Assembly (NCBI RefSeq): GCF_001269365.1
Contig: NZ_CXOM01000002.1
Coordinates: 839,440-903,439 of the forward strand
From: Limnohabitans sp. Rim11
GTDB taxonomy: Bacteria; Pseudomonadota; Gammaproteobacteria; Burkholderiales; Burkholderiaceae_C
Length of the DNA: 64,000 bases
Direction: 5' to 3'
Below the pieces are notes generated by a model that was not told the origin of the DNA, searched no databases, and saw only the letters and a list, made by a program, of their open reading frames with translations. The translations under genes were made by a program, and so were the position numbers. Below are positions 10,134-19,074 of the stretch, piece after piece. Position 1 is the first letter of the stretch, and each line of letters starts with the position of its first letter.

Positions 10134-11594
10134 ATGATTTCACGCGAACCCACCATCGAACGCCTGGCCACAGCCAGATCCCTGTTGCTCGAACCTTTCG
10201 GTTTGGACGAAACGCATTTGGCCAAAGCCTTGGGTGCCATCAAGGCGCACAAGGTGGACGATGCCGATTTGTATTTCCAATACACCCGTTCTGAAGGCTG
10301 GAGCCTCGAAGAAGGCATTGTCAAAACAGGCAGTTTCAGCATTGACCAAGGCGTCGGCGTTCGCGCAGTGGCCGGCGAAAAAACAGCCTTCGCCTATTCC
10401 GACGACATCTCAGAAGCTTCCTTGATGGATGCGGCCTTGACAGTCCGAGCCATTGGTCAAGCCAGTCAAAACAGTAAAGCCAAGGTGCCCACTCGCAAGG
10501 TGGCAGGCATGCGCTCTTTGTACCCTTCACTCGACCCCATGGGCACCCTGAACAGCGCCGACAAAGTTCAGCTCTTAGAAAAAGTAGAGCAATTGGCCCG
10601 CGCCAAAGACCCCCGCGTGGTGCAAGTCATGGCGGGTTTGGCCAGCGAATACGACGTGGTCATGGTGGCCAGAGCCGATGGCACTTTGGCCGCCGATGTG
10701 CGCCCCTTGGTGCGCCTCTCTGTCACTGTCATTGCCGAACAAAATGGCCGCCGTGAAGTGGGCAGTGGCGGCGGCGGTGGTCGTTTTGGCTTGGCTTATT
10801 TTGACGATGCCATCATTGCAACTTATGTGAATGATGCGGTTCATGCAGCCCTGACCAATTTAGAAGCACGTCCAGCACCTGCGGGCGTGATGACTGTGGT
10901 GCTTGGCCCTGGTTGGCCAGGCGTGTTGTTGCACGAAGCCATTGGCCATGGTTTAGAAGGCGACTTCAATCGCAAAGGCTCCAGTGCCTTCAGCGGCATG
11001 ATTGGCAAACGTGTTGCAGCCAAGGGCGTCACCGTCTTGGACGACGGCACCATCTCTGATCGCCGCGGTTCTTTGAATGTGGACGATGAAGGCTGCCCCA
11101 GCCAGCGCAATGTGCTGATAGAAGACGGAATTTTGAAGGGCTACATTCAAGACGCCATGAATGCTCGCCTGATGGGCGTCAAGCCCACGGGCAATGGCCG
11201 CCGCGAAAGCTATGCGCACATTCCCATGCCCCGCATGACCAATACCTACATGTTGGGTGGCGACAAAACACCTGAAGAAATTGTGGCCAGCATGAAAAAA
11301 GGTTTGTACGCCACCAATTTTGGCGGTGGCCAAGTCGACATTACCAGCGGCAAGTTTGTTTTCTCTGCCAGCGAAGCCTACTGGGTCGAAAACGGCAAGA
11401 TTCAATACCCTGTCAAGGGCGCCACCTTGGTCGGTAGCGGCCCTGAATGCTTGAAGCATGTCAGCATGATTGGCAACGACATGCGCTTGGACAGCGGCGT
11501 AGGCGTTTGCGGCAAAGAGGGTCAGAGTGTGCCGGTGGGTGTGGGACAGCCCACCCTGCGCATTGAAGGCCTCACAGTGGGTGGAACGGCTTAA
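10134..11594 (+). CDS. tldD: Metalloprotease TldD
   Basis: TldD is the zinc protease subunit of the TldD/TldE (PmbA) heterodimer, which degrades unfolded peptides and matures some peptide toxins. The 486-residue product has the zinc motif HEAIGH at residues 267-272, followed by [12 protein letters not shown], and the usual TldD C-terminal glycine-rich ending. The partner gene pmbA is not in this window. The gene is 75 bases after rodA and is followed by the aroG leader region. Length and motifs are normal. Confidence 0.96.
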   Translation: MISREPTIERLATARSLLLEPFGLDETHLAKALGAIKAHKVDDADLYFQYTRSEGWSLEEGIVKTGSFSIDQGVGVRAVAGEKTAFAYSDDISEASLMDAALTVRAIGQASQNSKAKVPTRKVAGMRSLYPSLDPMGTLNSADKVQLLEKVEQLARAKDPRVVQVMAGLASEYDVVMVARADGTLAADVRPLVRLSVTVIAEQNGRREVGSGGGGGRFGLAYFDDAIIATYVNDAVHAALTNLEARPAPAGVMTVVLGPGWPGVLLHEAIGHGLEGDFNRKGSSAFSGMIGKRVAAKGVTVLDDGTISDRRGSLNVDDEGCPSQRNVLIEDGILKGYIQDAMNARLMGVKPTGNGRRESYAHIPMPRMTNTYMLGGDKTPEEIVASMKKGLYATNFGGGQVDITSGKFVFSASEAYWVENGKIQYPVKGATLVGSGPECLKHVSMIGNDMRLDSGVGVCGKEGQSVPVGVGQPTLRIEGLTVGGTA

Positions 11595-11655
11595 GCAAAG
11601 GCCCTCCGGGCAATTGTCAGAAAACCATCAAAAACTTGTGCTACATTTCAAACCT

Positions 11656-11730
11656 ATGAACCAGCGCCACAGCTTTTTTAGCTTTTACTTTGCATTCTCA
11701 GTCCTAGGCGGACGAGAGGCCAGCGCATAA
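11656..11730 (+). CDS. Phe-rich leader peptide of aroG attenuator
   Basis: A 24-codon open frame starts at ATG 11656 and ends at TAA 11728-11730. Between codons 7 and 14 it reads F-F-S-F-Y-F-A-F: five Phe and one Tyr. It lies upstream of aroG and ahead of a strong terminator hairpin, the classic layout of ribosome-mediated attenuation as in pheL/pheA and trpL. A ribosome stalled at the Phe codons would leave 11707-11719 free to pair with 11742-11756 and block the terminator; a ribosome reaching the stop codon would cover it. No clear ribosome binding site is seen. A possible extended -10 (TGC-TACATT, 11639-11647) would place the transcript start almost at the ATG. Function is inferred from sequence and position. 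Confidence 0.75.
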   Translation: MNQRHSFFSFYFAFSVLGGREASA

Positions 11731-11756
11731 GTCACTGAACCCCTCTACCAACCGCC
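11707..11756 (+). promoter_or_regulatory. Antiterminator pairing region of aroG leader
   Basis: GGCGG (11707-11711) and AGAGG (11715-11719) can pair with CCGCC (11752-11756) and CCTCT (11742-11746), giving two 5-bp helices separated by an internal loop. The downstream strand contains most of the left arm of the terminator, so the two structures exclude each other. The upstream strand overlaps the last codons of the leader peptide. Confidence 0.6.
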
Positions 11757-11781
11757 GGACTCAACACCCGGCGGTTTTTTT
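11750..11781 (+). terminator. Intrinsic terminator (attenuator) before aroG
   Basis: A perfect 9-bp GC-rich stem (AACCGCCGG 11750-11758 with CCGGCGGTT 11768-11776) with a 9-base loop is followed by seven T (11775-11781). It stands 20 bases after the leader peptide stop codon and 45 bases before aroG, so it acts inside the aroG transcript; it would also end read-through from tldD. Confidence 0.85.
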
Positions 11782-11826
11782 ATACCTCAAGCTTTTCAAT
11801 TTCAAATTTTCAGACAGGAGCCAACG

Positions 11827-12951
11827 ATGAACACCAAAGCCAAAGCCAGTTCGGAGCCGCGCTATGCAAACCCAATGGACCGCATGGGGCAAACCGACGA
11901 CGAACGCATCAAGGACATCACTGTGTTGCCGCCACCAGAACACTTGATGCGTTTTTTTCCCATCACGGGAACCGCCGTCGAGACACTTATTTCGCAGACG
12001 CGCCGCAAGATTCACAACATCATGGCAGGCAAAGACGACCGCTTGTTGGTGGTTATCGGCCCTTGCTCGATTCACGATCCAGCAGCCGCACTCGATTACG
12101 CGCGCCGTTTGAAACCACTGCGCGAAAAATACCAAGGCACCTTGGAAATTGTGATGCGGGTGTACTTTGAAAAACCCAGAACCACCGTGGGCTGGAAAGG
12201 TTTGATCAACGACCCCTACTTGGACGAAAGTTATCGCATCGACGAAGGCTTGCGCATTGCACGTCAACTCTTGATTGAAATTAACCGTCAAGGCGTGCCT
12301 GCAGGCAGCGAATTCTTGGACGTGATTTCACCGCAATACATTGGCGACCTGATCAGTTGGGGTGCCATTGGTGCACGCACCACAGAAAGCCAGGTTCACC
12401 GCGAACTGGCCTCTGGCTTGTCAGCACCAATTGGCTTCAAAAACGGCACCGATGGCAACATCAAAATTGCCACCGATGCCATTCAAGCTGCTGAACGCGG
12501 TCACCACTTTTTGTCGGTTCACAAAAATGGCCAGGTGGCCATTGTGCAAACCCAAGGCAATCCCGATTGCCACGTGATTTTGCGCGGCGGCAAAGCGCCT
12601 AACTACGACGAAGAAAATGTGACGGCAGCTTGCAAAGATTTGACGGCAGCCAAATTACCGCCGACATTGATGGTTGACTGTAGTCACGCCAACAGCAGCA
12701 AGCAACACGAGCGCCAGATCAATGTGACCGAGGACATTGCCGCTCAAATTAGCAAGGGCTCACGTCAAATTTTTGGGGTGATGGTAGAGAGTCACATCGA
12801 AGGCGGCGCTCAAAAATTCACACCCGGCAAAGACGATGTGAACACTTTGAAATACGCCCAAAGCATTACCGATGCGTGCATCGGCTGGGCCGACAGCGAG
12901 AAGGTTCTGGCAACATTGTCCAGTGCCGTTGAAGCACGTCGCCAAAAATAA
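11827..12951 (+). CDS. aroG: DAHP synthase, class I (AroG type)
   Basis: This enzyme condenses phosphoenolpyruvate and erythrose 4-phosphate to 3-deoxy-D-arabino-heptulosonate 7-phosphate, the first step of the shikimate pathway. The 374-residue protein is a class I-alpha (AroF/G/H-like) enzyme: conserved blocks include VIGPCSIHDP, RVYFEKPRTTVGWKGLINDP, GARTTESQVHRELASGL, MVDCSHANSSK and VMVESHIEGG. A good ribosome binding site (AGGAG) precedes the ATG. The upstream Phe/Tyr-rich leader peptide and attenuator suggest control by phenylalanine (possibly tyrosine) supply. It converges on mpl with a single base between the stop codons. Confidence 0.97.
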   Translation: MNTKAKASSEPRYANPMDRMGQTDDERIKDITVLPPPEHLMRFFPITGTAVETLISQTRRKIHNIMAGKDDRLLVVIGPCSIHDPAAALDYARRLKPLREKYQGTLEIVMRVYFEKPRTTVGWKGLINDPYLDESYRIDEGLRIARQLLIEINRQGVPAGSEFLDVISPQYIGDLISWGAIGARTTESQVHRELASGLSAPIGFKNGTDGNIKIATDAIQAAERGHHFLSVHKNGQVAIVQTQGNPDCHVILRGGKAPNYDEENVTAACKDLTAAKLPPTLMVDCSHANSSKQHERQINVTEDIAAQISKGSRQIFGVMVESHIEGGAQKFTPGKDDVNTLKYAQSITDACIGWADSEKVLATLSSAVEARRQK

Positions 12952-12952
12952 A

Positions 12953-14344
12953 TCAGGCCTGTTTCAAGGCATTCAAAAGCTTTTCGTGAATGCCGCCAAA
13001 ACCGCCATTGCTCATGCACAACAAGTGATCGCCCGCTTTGACGTGGGCCATCACTTGCTTGACAAGTTCATCGATGTTGGCCGCCACTTGAGCCTTGGTG
13101 CCCATTTCTGCCAAGGCTTCGTTGGCGTTCCAGTCCAGGCCGCCGCTGTGACAGAAAGACAAGTCGGCTTGTTCTAGGCTCCAAGGCAGTTGTGACTTCA
13201 TGGTGCCCAACTTCATGGTGTTGCTGCGGGGCTCGAAGATGGCCAAGATGCGCTGTGCGTCACCAATTTGTCGACGCAAGCCATCGAGCGTGGTTCTGAT
13301 GGCAGTGGGGTGGTGCGCAAAGTCGTCGTAAACCGTAACGCCCGCTACCGTGCCTCGAACTTCCATGCGCCGCTTCACATTTTGAAAACTGGCCAGCGCT
13401 TCTGCAGCAATCTGAGGCGAAACGCCCACATGTTCAGCAGCCGCGATGGCCGCCAAGGCATTGAGTTGATTGTGAACGCCGCCCAATGACCAATTGACAT
13501 GCGCCACTTTTTGGCCATGTTGCAGAACATCGAAGTCACTGGGGCTGCCCTGCGCCGTGAAGTCGCTGACGGCCGCACCAAAAGTTCTGACTTCACTCCA
13601 GCAGCCTTGATTCAAGACGCGGGTCAAACTTTCTTCAAGGCCATTGACCACCAGGCGACCATGTCCTGGCACGGTTCGAACCAAATGGTGAAACTGCTTT
13701 TCGATGGCTTTGAGGTCTTCAAAAATATCGGCGTGGTCAAACTCCAAATTGTTCAAGATGGCTGTGCGCGGTCTGTAATGAACAAATTTGCTGCGCTTGT
13801 CAAAAAACGCGGTGTCGTATTCATCGGCTTCAATCACAAAGTAGTTTCGCGAGTGGCCAGACGCTACTTCGCCCAAGCGCGCTGACACGCCAAAGTTCAG
13901 GGGCACACCGCCTACTAAGAAGCCGGGTTTAAGGCCCGCTGCTTCCAAGATCCAAGTCAGCATGGACGTGGTGGAGGTTTTGCCGTGGGTGCCTGCCACT
14001 GCCAAGACGTGGCGACCTTGAAGCACATGCTCAGACAACCACTGCGGACCGCTGGTGTAGGCCGCGCCCGATTCTAGAATGGCCTCCATCAGGGGAAACT
14101 TAGGCTCGCCTGAGGGCAGGCGGCTTCGGCTGACTACGTTGCCAATGACATACAAGTCTGGCTTGAGTGCCATCTGATCGATGCCAAAGCCTTCTATCAA
14201 TTCGATGCCCAAGGCTTCCAGTTGGTGGCTCATGGGTGGATACACGCCGGCATCACAGCCTGTGACGCGGTGACCAGCCTCTCGAGCCAACGCGGCCAAG
14301 CCGCCCATGAAAGTTCCGCAAATGCCCAAAATATGAATATGCAT
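12953..14344 (-). CDS. mpl: Murein tripeptide ligase Mpl
   Basis: Mpl rejoins the recycled tripeptide L-Ala-gamma-D-Glu-meso-DAP to UDP-N-acetylmuramate, a cytoplasmic step of cell wall recycling. The 463-residue protein is a Mur ligase: N-terminal Rossmann-like domain beginning MHIHILGICGTFMGG, ATP-binding motif GTHGKTSTT at 118-126, the central EADEYDTAFFDKRSKFVHYRP block that marks Mpl rather than MurC, and the C-terminal domain with FEPRSNTM. AmpD, another recycling enzyme, is encoded elsewhere in this window (24549-25139). Confidence 0.97.
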   Translation of the reverse strand: MHIHILGICGTFMGGLAALAREAGHRVTGCDAGVYPPMSHQLEALGIELIEGFGIDQMALKPDLYVIGNVVSRSRLPSGEPKFPLMEAILESGAAYTSGPQWLSEHVLQGRHVLAVAGTHGKTSTTSMLTWILEAAGLKPGFLVGGVPLNFGVSARLGEVASGHSRNYFVIEADEYDTAFFDKRSKFVHYRPRTAILNNLEFDHADIFEDLKAIEKQFHHLVRTVPGHGRLVVNGLEESLTRVLNQGCWSEVRTFGAAVSDFTAQGSPSDFDVLQHGQKVAHVNWSLGGVHNQLNALAAIAAAEHVGVSPQIAAEALASFQNVKRRMEVRGTVAGVTVYDDFAHHPTAIRTTLDGLRRQIGDAQRILAIFEPRSNTMKLGTMKSQLPWSLEQADLSFCHSGGLDWNANEALAEMGTKAQVAANIDELVKQVMAHVKAGDHLLCMSNGGFGGIHEKLLNALKQA

Positions 14345-14375
14345 AGGGTGATTTTAGGCGGTGCACAATGGCGTT

Positions 14376-14960
14376 ATGACAGATTTGACCGATGAAATTG
14401 CAGCATCCGCAGCGCAGTGCGTGGTGGAGGAGGGTTTGGAGTACGGACCCGCCAAAAGACGCGCACTGAAAGTTTTAGGCCTGCCGCCAAAAACACCCTT
14501 GCCCAACAACGAGCAAGTGGAGGCGCAGGTGCGTGAATACATCGAGATTTTCTGTGCAGACACTCAGCCCGCTGAATTGTTGGCCCTGCGTCAGCATGCC
14601 TTGGTGTGGATGACCCGTTTGGCCGCCCATCGGCCTTATTTGGGCGGGGCTGTTTGGCATGGCACAGCCACGCGTTTGTCTGACATTTACCTACAGTTGT
14701 TTTGTGATGATGCCAAATCAACAGAAATTGAATTGATCAACCAAGGGGTGGATTTTGAGGCACGCACGGTCAATGGGCTTCATGGTGAACCCGTTGAGGC
14801 CTTGAGCATCCACAGTTTTTGCCAAGACTTGGGTGAAGAAATTGGCGTTCATCTATTGATCAACGACTTTGACGATGTTCGCGGTGCATTGAAAATGGAT
14901 GCTCAGGGGCGCTCACCCCGCGGTGATGCAGCAGCTGTGAAACGATTAATTGAGGCATGA
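14376..14960 (+). CDS. Conserved protein of unknown function
   Basis: The product (194 residues from ATG 14376; an in-frame GTG at 14361 would add five) is acidic, soluble and mostly helical, with no signal peptide or membrane segment. It begins MTDLTDEIAASAAQ and includes the segments GPAKRRALKVLGLP and AVWHGTATRLSDIYLQLFCDD. The latter resembles nucleotidyltransferase-like folds, but catalytic residues cannot be named with confidence. It diverges from mpl and is followed after seven bases by the TlpA-like gene, with which it probably forms a two-gene operon. I do not recognise a function. Confidence 0.75.
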   Translation: MTDLTDEIAASAAQCVVEEGLEYGPAKRRALKVLGLPPKTPLPNNEQVEAQVREYIEIFCADTQPAELLALRQHALVWMTRLAAHRPYLGGAVWHGTATRLSDIYLQLFCDDAKSTEIELINQGVDFEARTVNGLHGEPVEALSIHSFCQDLGEEIGVHLLINDFDDVRGALKMDAQGRSPRGDAAAVKRLIEA

Positions 14961-14967
14961 TGTACCT

Positions 14968-15552
14968 ATGAAGAACGAAGTTATTGAAAAAAGCGACACT
15001 CAAGATGTTTCTGAACCTGCCGTGAACGCAAGCCGTCGCCATTGGGTGGTCGCAGGCTTGGGTGTGACGGCCGGTTTGGCTGGCGCACTGGTCGCGTGGC
15101 AAAAGTTTCAACCCCACGCCGTGATGGACGAGGCGGTTCAAAACTTCTGGGCCCAGTCGTTTGAAAGGCCAGAAGGCGGTACTTTGAGCATGAAAGAACT
15201 GCAAGGCAAACCGCTGCTGGTCAATTTCTGGGCCACATGGTGCCCACCCTGTATTGAGGAACTGCCTTTAATTGATGCTTTCTTTAATCAAAATAAAGCT
15301 AAATCATTGCAAGTTGTTGGATTGGCTGTTGATCAGCCCAGTATGGTGAGGCGTTACTTAAGCCAAAAACCCTTAAGCTTTCCTGTGGGTTTGGCTGGCT
15401 TCAACGGTACCGAATTAGGTAAAACTCTGGGCAATGCCCAAAGCGTTTTGCCATTTAGCGTAATTTTCGATGCAAAAGGAGGGCTTTTAGCCCAAAAAGC
15501 CGGCAAACTGGAGCAGTCTGACCTTGATGCCTGGCTCAAGAAAGTCACTTAA
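14968..15552 (+). CDS. TlpA-family thiol:disulfide oxidoreductase
   Basis: This 194-residue protein has an N-terminal membrane anchor or signal helix at about 26-44 and a periplasmic thioredoxin domain with the active site WCPPC (Cys92 and Cys95), the TlpA/ResA type. Such proteins act as reductants in the periplasm, for example in cytochrome c maturation. The ATG at 14968 is chosen because the alternative TTG at 14950 overlaps the preceding gene and only adds six residues. The substrate cannot be predicted; the neighbours do not belong to a cytochrome assembly cluster. Confidence 0.88.
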   Translation: MKNEVIEKSDTQDVSEPAVNASRRHWVVAGLGVTAGLAGALVAWQKFQPHAVMDEAVQNFWAQSFERPEGGTLSMKELQGKPLLVNFWATWCPPCIEELPLIDAFFNQNKAKSLQVVGLAVDQPSMVRRYLSQKPLSFPVGLAGFNGTELGKTLGNAQSVLPFSVIFDAKGGLLAQKAGKLEQSDLDAWLKKVT

Positions 15553-15700
15553 GGGGCTCCTGTACGCTCGTTCTGACATTTTGTGCGCCATACACCTTGC
15601 ATTGATTGCTTCTTATTTTGAGAAATGAGAGCATTTGTAGCTATTTAACTGTGTATTTAGTGTAAATTCGGCGTTTTCCATAGCAAACACAGGGGGTAAC

Positions 15701-16192
15701 ATGGATTTGCGCAAACTCAAAACCTTGATCGACTTGGTTTCTGACTCCAACGTCACAGAATTAGAAATCACTGAAGCAGAAGGCAAGGTCAGAATCGTCA
15801 AGGGTCCTACAGGATCTGTCGCGCCCGTGTTAACCCAACAAGTCATGGTTCCAGCCGCAGCGCCTGTGGTTGCAGCGTCTGCCGCACCCACTGCCAGCCA
15901 AATTGCCGATGCAGCCGCCGTCACTGCTGCAGCAGTTGCTGCCGAAGAAGCGGCTGCGGGTCATACCGTTAAATCTCCCATGGTCGGTACTTTTTACCGC
16001 TCTTCCAGCCCCGGTGCTGCCCCCTTTGTCCAAGTGGGCGACACCGTCAAAGAAGGCGATACGCTGTGCATCATTGAAGCCATGAAAATTTTGAACGAAA
16101 TTGAATCGGATAAAGCAGGCGTTGTGAAGCAAGTCTTGTGCGAAAACGGCCAAGCTGTCGAATACGGCCAAGCCCTCTACATCATCGAATAA
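15701..16192 (+). CDS. accB: Biotin carboxyl carrier protein of acetyl-CoA carboxylase
   Basis: AccB carries the biotin that shuttles CO2 in acetyl-CoA carboxylase, the first step of fatty acid synthesis. The 163-residue protein has an N-terminal dimerisation part (1-40), an Ala/Pro-rich linker (about 45-88), and a biotinyl domain with Lys129 in EAMKILNEI as the biotin attachment site. The ATG follows a purine-rich stretch (CAGGGGG). The 148-base upstream gap is AT-rich; TTGAGA at 15618-15623 with TATTTA at 15642-15647 is a weak possible promoter. It is the first gene of accB-accC-prmA. Confidence 0.97.
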   Translation: MDLRKLKTLIDLVSDSNVTELEITEAEGKVRIVKGPTGSVAPVLTQQVMVPAAAPVVAASAAPTASQIADAAAVTAAAVAAEEAAAGHTVKSPMVGTFYRSSSPGAAPFVQVGDTVKEGDTLCIIEAMKILNEIESDKAGVVKQVLCENGQAVEYGQALYIIE

Positions 16193-16207
16193 GCCACCAG
16201 GATTTTT

Positions 16208-17557
16208 ATGTTCAAGAAAATTCTTGTGGCAAACCGGGGCGAAATTGCCCTGCGCATTCAGCGTGCCTGCCGAGAACTCGGCATCAAAGCGGTCATGGTT
16301 TACTCAGAAGCCGACCGCGAAGCCAAGTACGTCAAGCTGGCTGAAGAAGCCGTTTGCATTGGACCCGCGGCTTCTAATTTAAGTTACCTCAACATGCCGG
16401 CCATCATTTCTGCGGCCGAAGTGACCGACGCCGAAGCCATTCACCCCGGTTATGGCTTTCTGAGCGAAAACGCAGACTTTGCCGAACGCGTTGAAAAAAG
16501 TGGCTTCCAATTCATTGGTCCCACGCCCGAATCCATTCGCATCATGGGCGACAAGGTGTCCGCCAAGCAAGCCATGATCAAAGCGGGTGTACCTTGCGTG
16601 CCCGGCTCTGAGGGTGAGTTGCCCGACGACCCTGTCCAAATTCGCCGTACGGCCAAAAGCATTGGCTATCCCGTCATCATCAAAGCCGCTGGCGGCGGTG
16701 GCGGTCGGGGTATGCGCGTGGTGCACACCGAGGCTGCACTGATCAATGCCGTCCAAATGACCAAGGCCGAAGCGGGCGCTGCATTCAGCAATCCTGCGGT
16801 CTACATGGAAAAGTATTTGCAGAACCCGCGCCACATTGAAATTCAAATTCTGGCCGACAAACACAGAAACGCGGTGTATTTGGGCGAACGCGATTGCTCC
16901 ATGCAAAGGCGTCACCAAAAGGTTCTGGAAGAAGCACCAGCCCCCGGCATTCCTCGCAAACTCATTGACAAAATTGGTGAGCGCTGCGTGGCAGCCTGCA
17001 AGAAAATCAATTACCGCGGTGCGGGCACCTTTGAATTCCTCTACGAAAACGGCGAGTTTTATTTCATTGAAATGAACACCCGCGTGCAAGTGGAGCACCC
17101 TGTCACCGAGTGGGTCACTGGTATTGACATTGTCAAAACCCAAATCATGGTGGCTGCCGGTGAAAAATTGCCATTCACGCAGCGTCAAATTGCAATCAAA
17201 GGCCACGCCATTGAGTGCCGTGTGAATGCTGAAGACCCCTTCAAGTTCACGCCTTCGCCTGGTCGCATCACCACATGGCATGCACCCGGTGGGCCTGGTA
17301 TTCGCGTGGACTCTCACGTCTACAACAACTACTTTGTGCCGCCCAATTACGACTCCATGATTGGCAAAATCATTGCCCATGGCGACACCCGCGAGCAAGC
17401 CATGGCCCGCATGCAAACGGCTTTGTCTGAAACGGTGGTGGAAGGCATCAGCACCAACATTCCTTTGCATCGCGAAATTTTGCGTGATTCCAAATTCGTA
17501 GCTGGCGGCACCAACATTCATTACCTGGAAGAGTGGTTGCGTCATCGCAAAATCTAA
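16208..17557 (+). CDS. accC: Biotin carboxylase of acetyl-CoA carboxylase
   Basis: AccC uses ATP and bicarbonate to carboxylate the biotin on AccB. The 449-residue protein starts [17 protein letters not shown] and shows the full ATP-grasp order: the [13 protein letters not shown] block, the glycine-rich loop [10 protein letters not shown], the [15 protein letters not shown] block and the catalytic [14 protein letters not shown] block. It begins 15 bases after accB and is followed by prmA after three bases, so the genes form one operon. Confidence 0.98.
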   Translation: MFKKILVANRGEIALRIQRACRELGIKAVMVYSEADREAKYVKLAEEAVCIGPAASNLSYLNMPAIISAAEVTDAEAIHPGYGFLSENADFAERVEKSGFQFIGPTPESIRIMGDKVSAKQAMIKAGVPCVPGSEGELPDDPVQIRRTAKSIGYPVIIKAAGGGGGRGMRVVHTEAALINAVQMTKAEAGAAFSNPAVYMEKYLQNPRHIEIQILADKHRNAVYLGERDCSMQRRHQKVLEEAPAPGIPRKLIDKIGERCVAACKKINYRGAGTFEFLYENGEFYFIEMNTRVQVEHPVTEWVTGIDIVKTQIMVAAGEKLPFTQRQIAIKGHAIECRVNAEDPFKFTPSPGRITTWHAPGGPGIRVDSHVYNNYFVPPNYDSMIGKIIAHGDTREQAMARMQTALSETVVEGISTNIPLHREILRDSKFVAGGTNIHYLEEWLRHRKI

Positions 17558-17560
17558 TCC

Positions 17561-18454
17561 ATGTACGAATTGAACCTGTTGTGCCCAGAGGCACGTGTTG
17601 AAGACCTGAGTGAAGCCCTCGAAGCCTTAGACGCCCTGAGCGTGTCTGTTGAAGACGCCGATGCTCAGACAGAACACGAACAAGCTTTGTTTGGTGAGCC
17701 AGGCATGCCGCCGCCCAAAGAGGGATGGCAGCGCTCCAAGGTGGTCGCGCTTTTTGCCAAAGAAGAAGAGGCCAAAGAAGCTGCAGTGCTTTTGGCAGCC
17801 CAAGACTTTTTTGAATCGTGCCAACTGTTGTCGATTGCGGCTGTACCCGATCAAGATTGGGTCAGGCTCACCCAGTCACAGTTTGCACCGGTTGAAATCA
17901 CCCCAGAGTTTTGGATTGTGCCCACTTGGCACGAGCCGCCTGCTCAGGCGCGTGAAATCATTCGACTCGATCCTGGCTTGGCTTTTGGCACAGGCACGCA
18001 CCCCACAACTCGCATGTGTCTAAGGTGGATTGCAACGCATCAGGTCAAGGGGCAACGTGTCTTAGACTATGGTTGTGGCTCAGGCATTTTGGCCATTGGC
18101 GCTGCCAAATTCGGCGCTATTAGCATTGATGCGGTCGACATCGATGAGGCTGCTGTGGGCGCTACCCAACTCAATGCCCAAGCCAATGAGGTGAGTTTGA
18201 ATTCAGGCTTGCCAGATTTGGCGCTTGGCACTTACCAAACGGTGTTGGCCAACATTTTGGCGACGCCCTTGAAAGTGTTGGCGCCGTTACTTTGTCAACA
18301 CGTCGAGGCGGGCGGCAATTTGGTTTTGGCTGGTATTTTGGATCGACAAGAGCAAGAACTCATCCAAGCTTATGCCCCCTTCTTGAACTTGCAAGTGGCC
18401 GATCGCGAAGATGGCTGGATTTTGATGACCGCGCAGCGCCCTGCTGCAAAGTAA
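17561..18454 (+). CDS. prmA: Ribosomal protein L11 methyltransferase
   Basis: PrmA trimethylates lysines and the N-terminus of ribosomal protein L11 using S-adenosylmethionine. The 297-residue protein has an N-terminal L11-recognition domain (1-110), a linker, and a Rossmann methyltransferase domain with the SAM motif LDYGCGSGILAIGA and the preceding block LAFGTGTHPTTRMCL typical of PrmA. It starts three bases after accC. The accBC-prmA order is common in betaproteobacteria. Confidence 0.96.
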   Translation: MYELNLLCPEARVEDLSEALEALDALSVSVEDADAQTEHEQALFGEPGMPPPKEGWQRSKVVALFAKEEEAKEAAVLLAAQDFFESCQLLSIAAVPDQDWVRLTQSQFAPVEITPEFWIVPTWHEPPAQAREIIRLDPGLAFGTGTHPTTRMCLRWIATHQVKGQRVLDYGCGSGILAIGAAKFGAISIDAVDIDEAAVGATQLNAQANEVSLNSGLPDLALGTYQTVLANILATPLKVLAPLLCQHVEAGGNLVLAGILDRQEQELIQAYAPFLNLQVADREDGWILMTAQRPAAK

Positions 18455-18459
18455 ACGCC

Positions 18460-19002
18460 ATGGCCCGCAAAGGTTTGATCGCCTGGGCCGTTCTTGGCCT
18501 GTTGGGTCTGATCTTTCAAGCGACTTTGTTTTTCAAAGACAGCTTGGCCGCACATCATCCGAAATGGCGTCCAGAGCTTGAATACTTTTGCAAATGGGCG
18601 GGCTGTCAGATAGAGCCCCTGCAATTGGCCGATGCCGTGGTCATTGATCATGCGGCAATTGACCGCCTTGCTGAGCCTGATGGCAATCTGGAAGCCCTTA
18701 TAGCAATTAACGCGATTAATGCAGATCAAGTCCTTGGTGCTTCTCTTGCCGTGCTGCCGCAGTGGCGTTTTCAAATCACATTGAGAAACATCCAGAACGT
18801 GTCGGTGGCCATGCCATGGATAGAGCTGACTCTGACAGATGCCCAAGACAAAGCAGTGATGCGCCAGGTGTTCAACCCCAGTGTTTTGGGTGCACCCAAA
18901 GTGTTGAAAGCTGGCGAAACATGGGCGCAAGATTTAAGTCTTCGCTTGGCCCACCCAGAAAGTGATTTTCTGGGTTATCGCTTACTCACTTTTTATCCCT
19001 GA
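18460..19002 (+). CDS. DUF3426 membrane-anchored protein
   Basis: The 180-residue protein has one N-terminal membrane helix (about 7-24) and a periplasmic DUF3426 domain (roughly 45-178, including the RNIQNVSVAMPWIELTLTD region and the closing FLGYRLLTFYP). Related proteins downstream of prmA often carry an N-terminal zinc-ribbon; that part is absent here, leaving only the anchor and the C-terminal domain. The ATG at 18460 is five bases after the prmA stop codon. The function of the family is unknown. A terminator follows at 19015-19047. Confidence 0.8.
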   Translation: MARKGLIAWAVLGLLGLIFQATLFFKDSLAAHHPKWRPELEYFCKWAGCQIEPLQLADAVVIDHAAIDRLAEPDGNLEALIAINAINADQVLGASLAVLPQWRFQITLRNIQNVSVAMPWIELTLTDAQDKAVMRQVFNPSVLGAPKVLKAGETWAQDLSLRLAHPESDFLGYRLLTFYP

Positions 19003-19014
19003 CGACTCGACAAC

Positions 19015-19047
19015 AAAAAAGCCCGACGCTTTTCAGCATCGGGCTTT
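19015..19047. terminator. Bidirectional intrinsic terminator
   Basis: The arms AAAGCCCGACGC (19018-19029) and GCATCGGGCTTT (19036-19047) form a 12-bp stem with one imperfect pair and a 6-base loop. The minus strand reads into a run of six T, and the imperfect pair becomes a G-T wobble there, so it is strongest as the end of the H1-like gene. It lies between two convergent genes and probably also ends the accB operon. Confidence 0.8.
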
Positions 19048-19074
19048 GCTTTCGCTTAGCGATTCAAACTTGAA

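Noticed and set aside
11527..11655. Longer frame covering the tldD 3' end and continuing into the aroG leader peptide
   Set aside because: The upstream part is out of frame within tldD; only the 24 codons from 11656 match the attenuator layout.
16379..17545. Long open frame (about 390 codons) on the minus strand opposite accC
   Set aside because: It is fully antisense to a certain gene, has no family resemblance, and is a by-product of the codon bias of accC.
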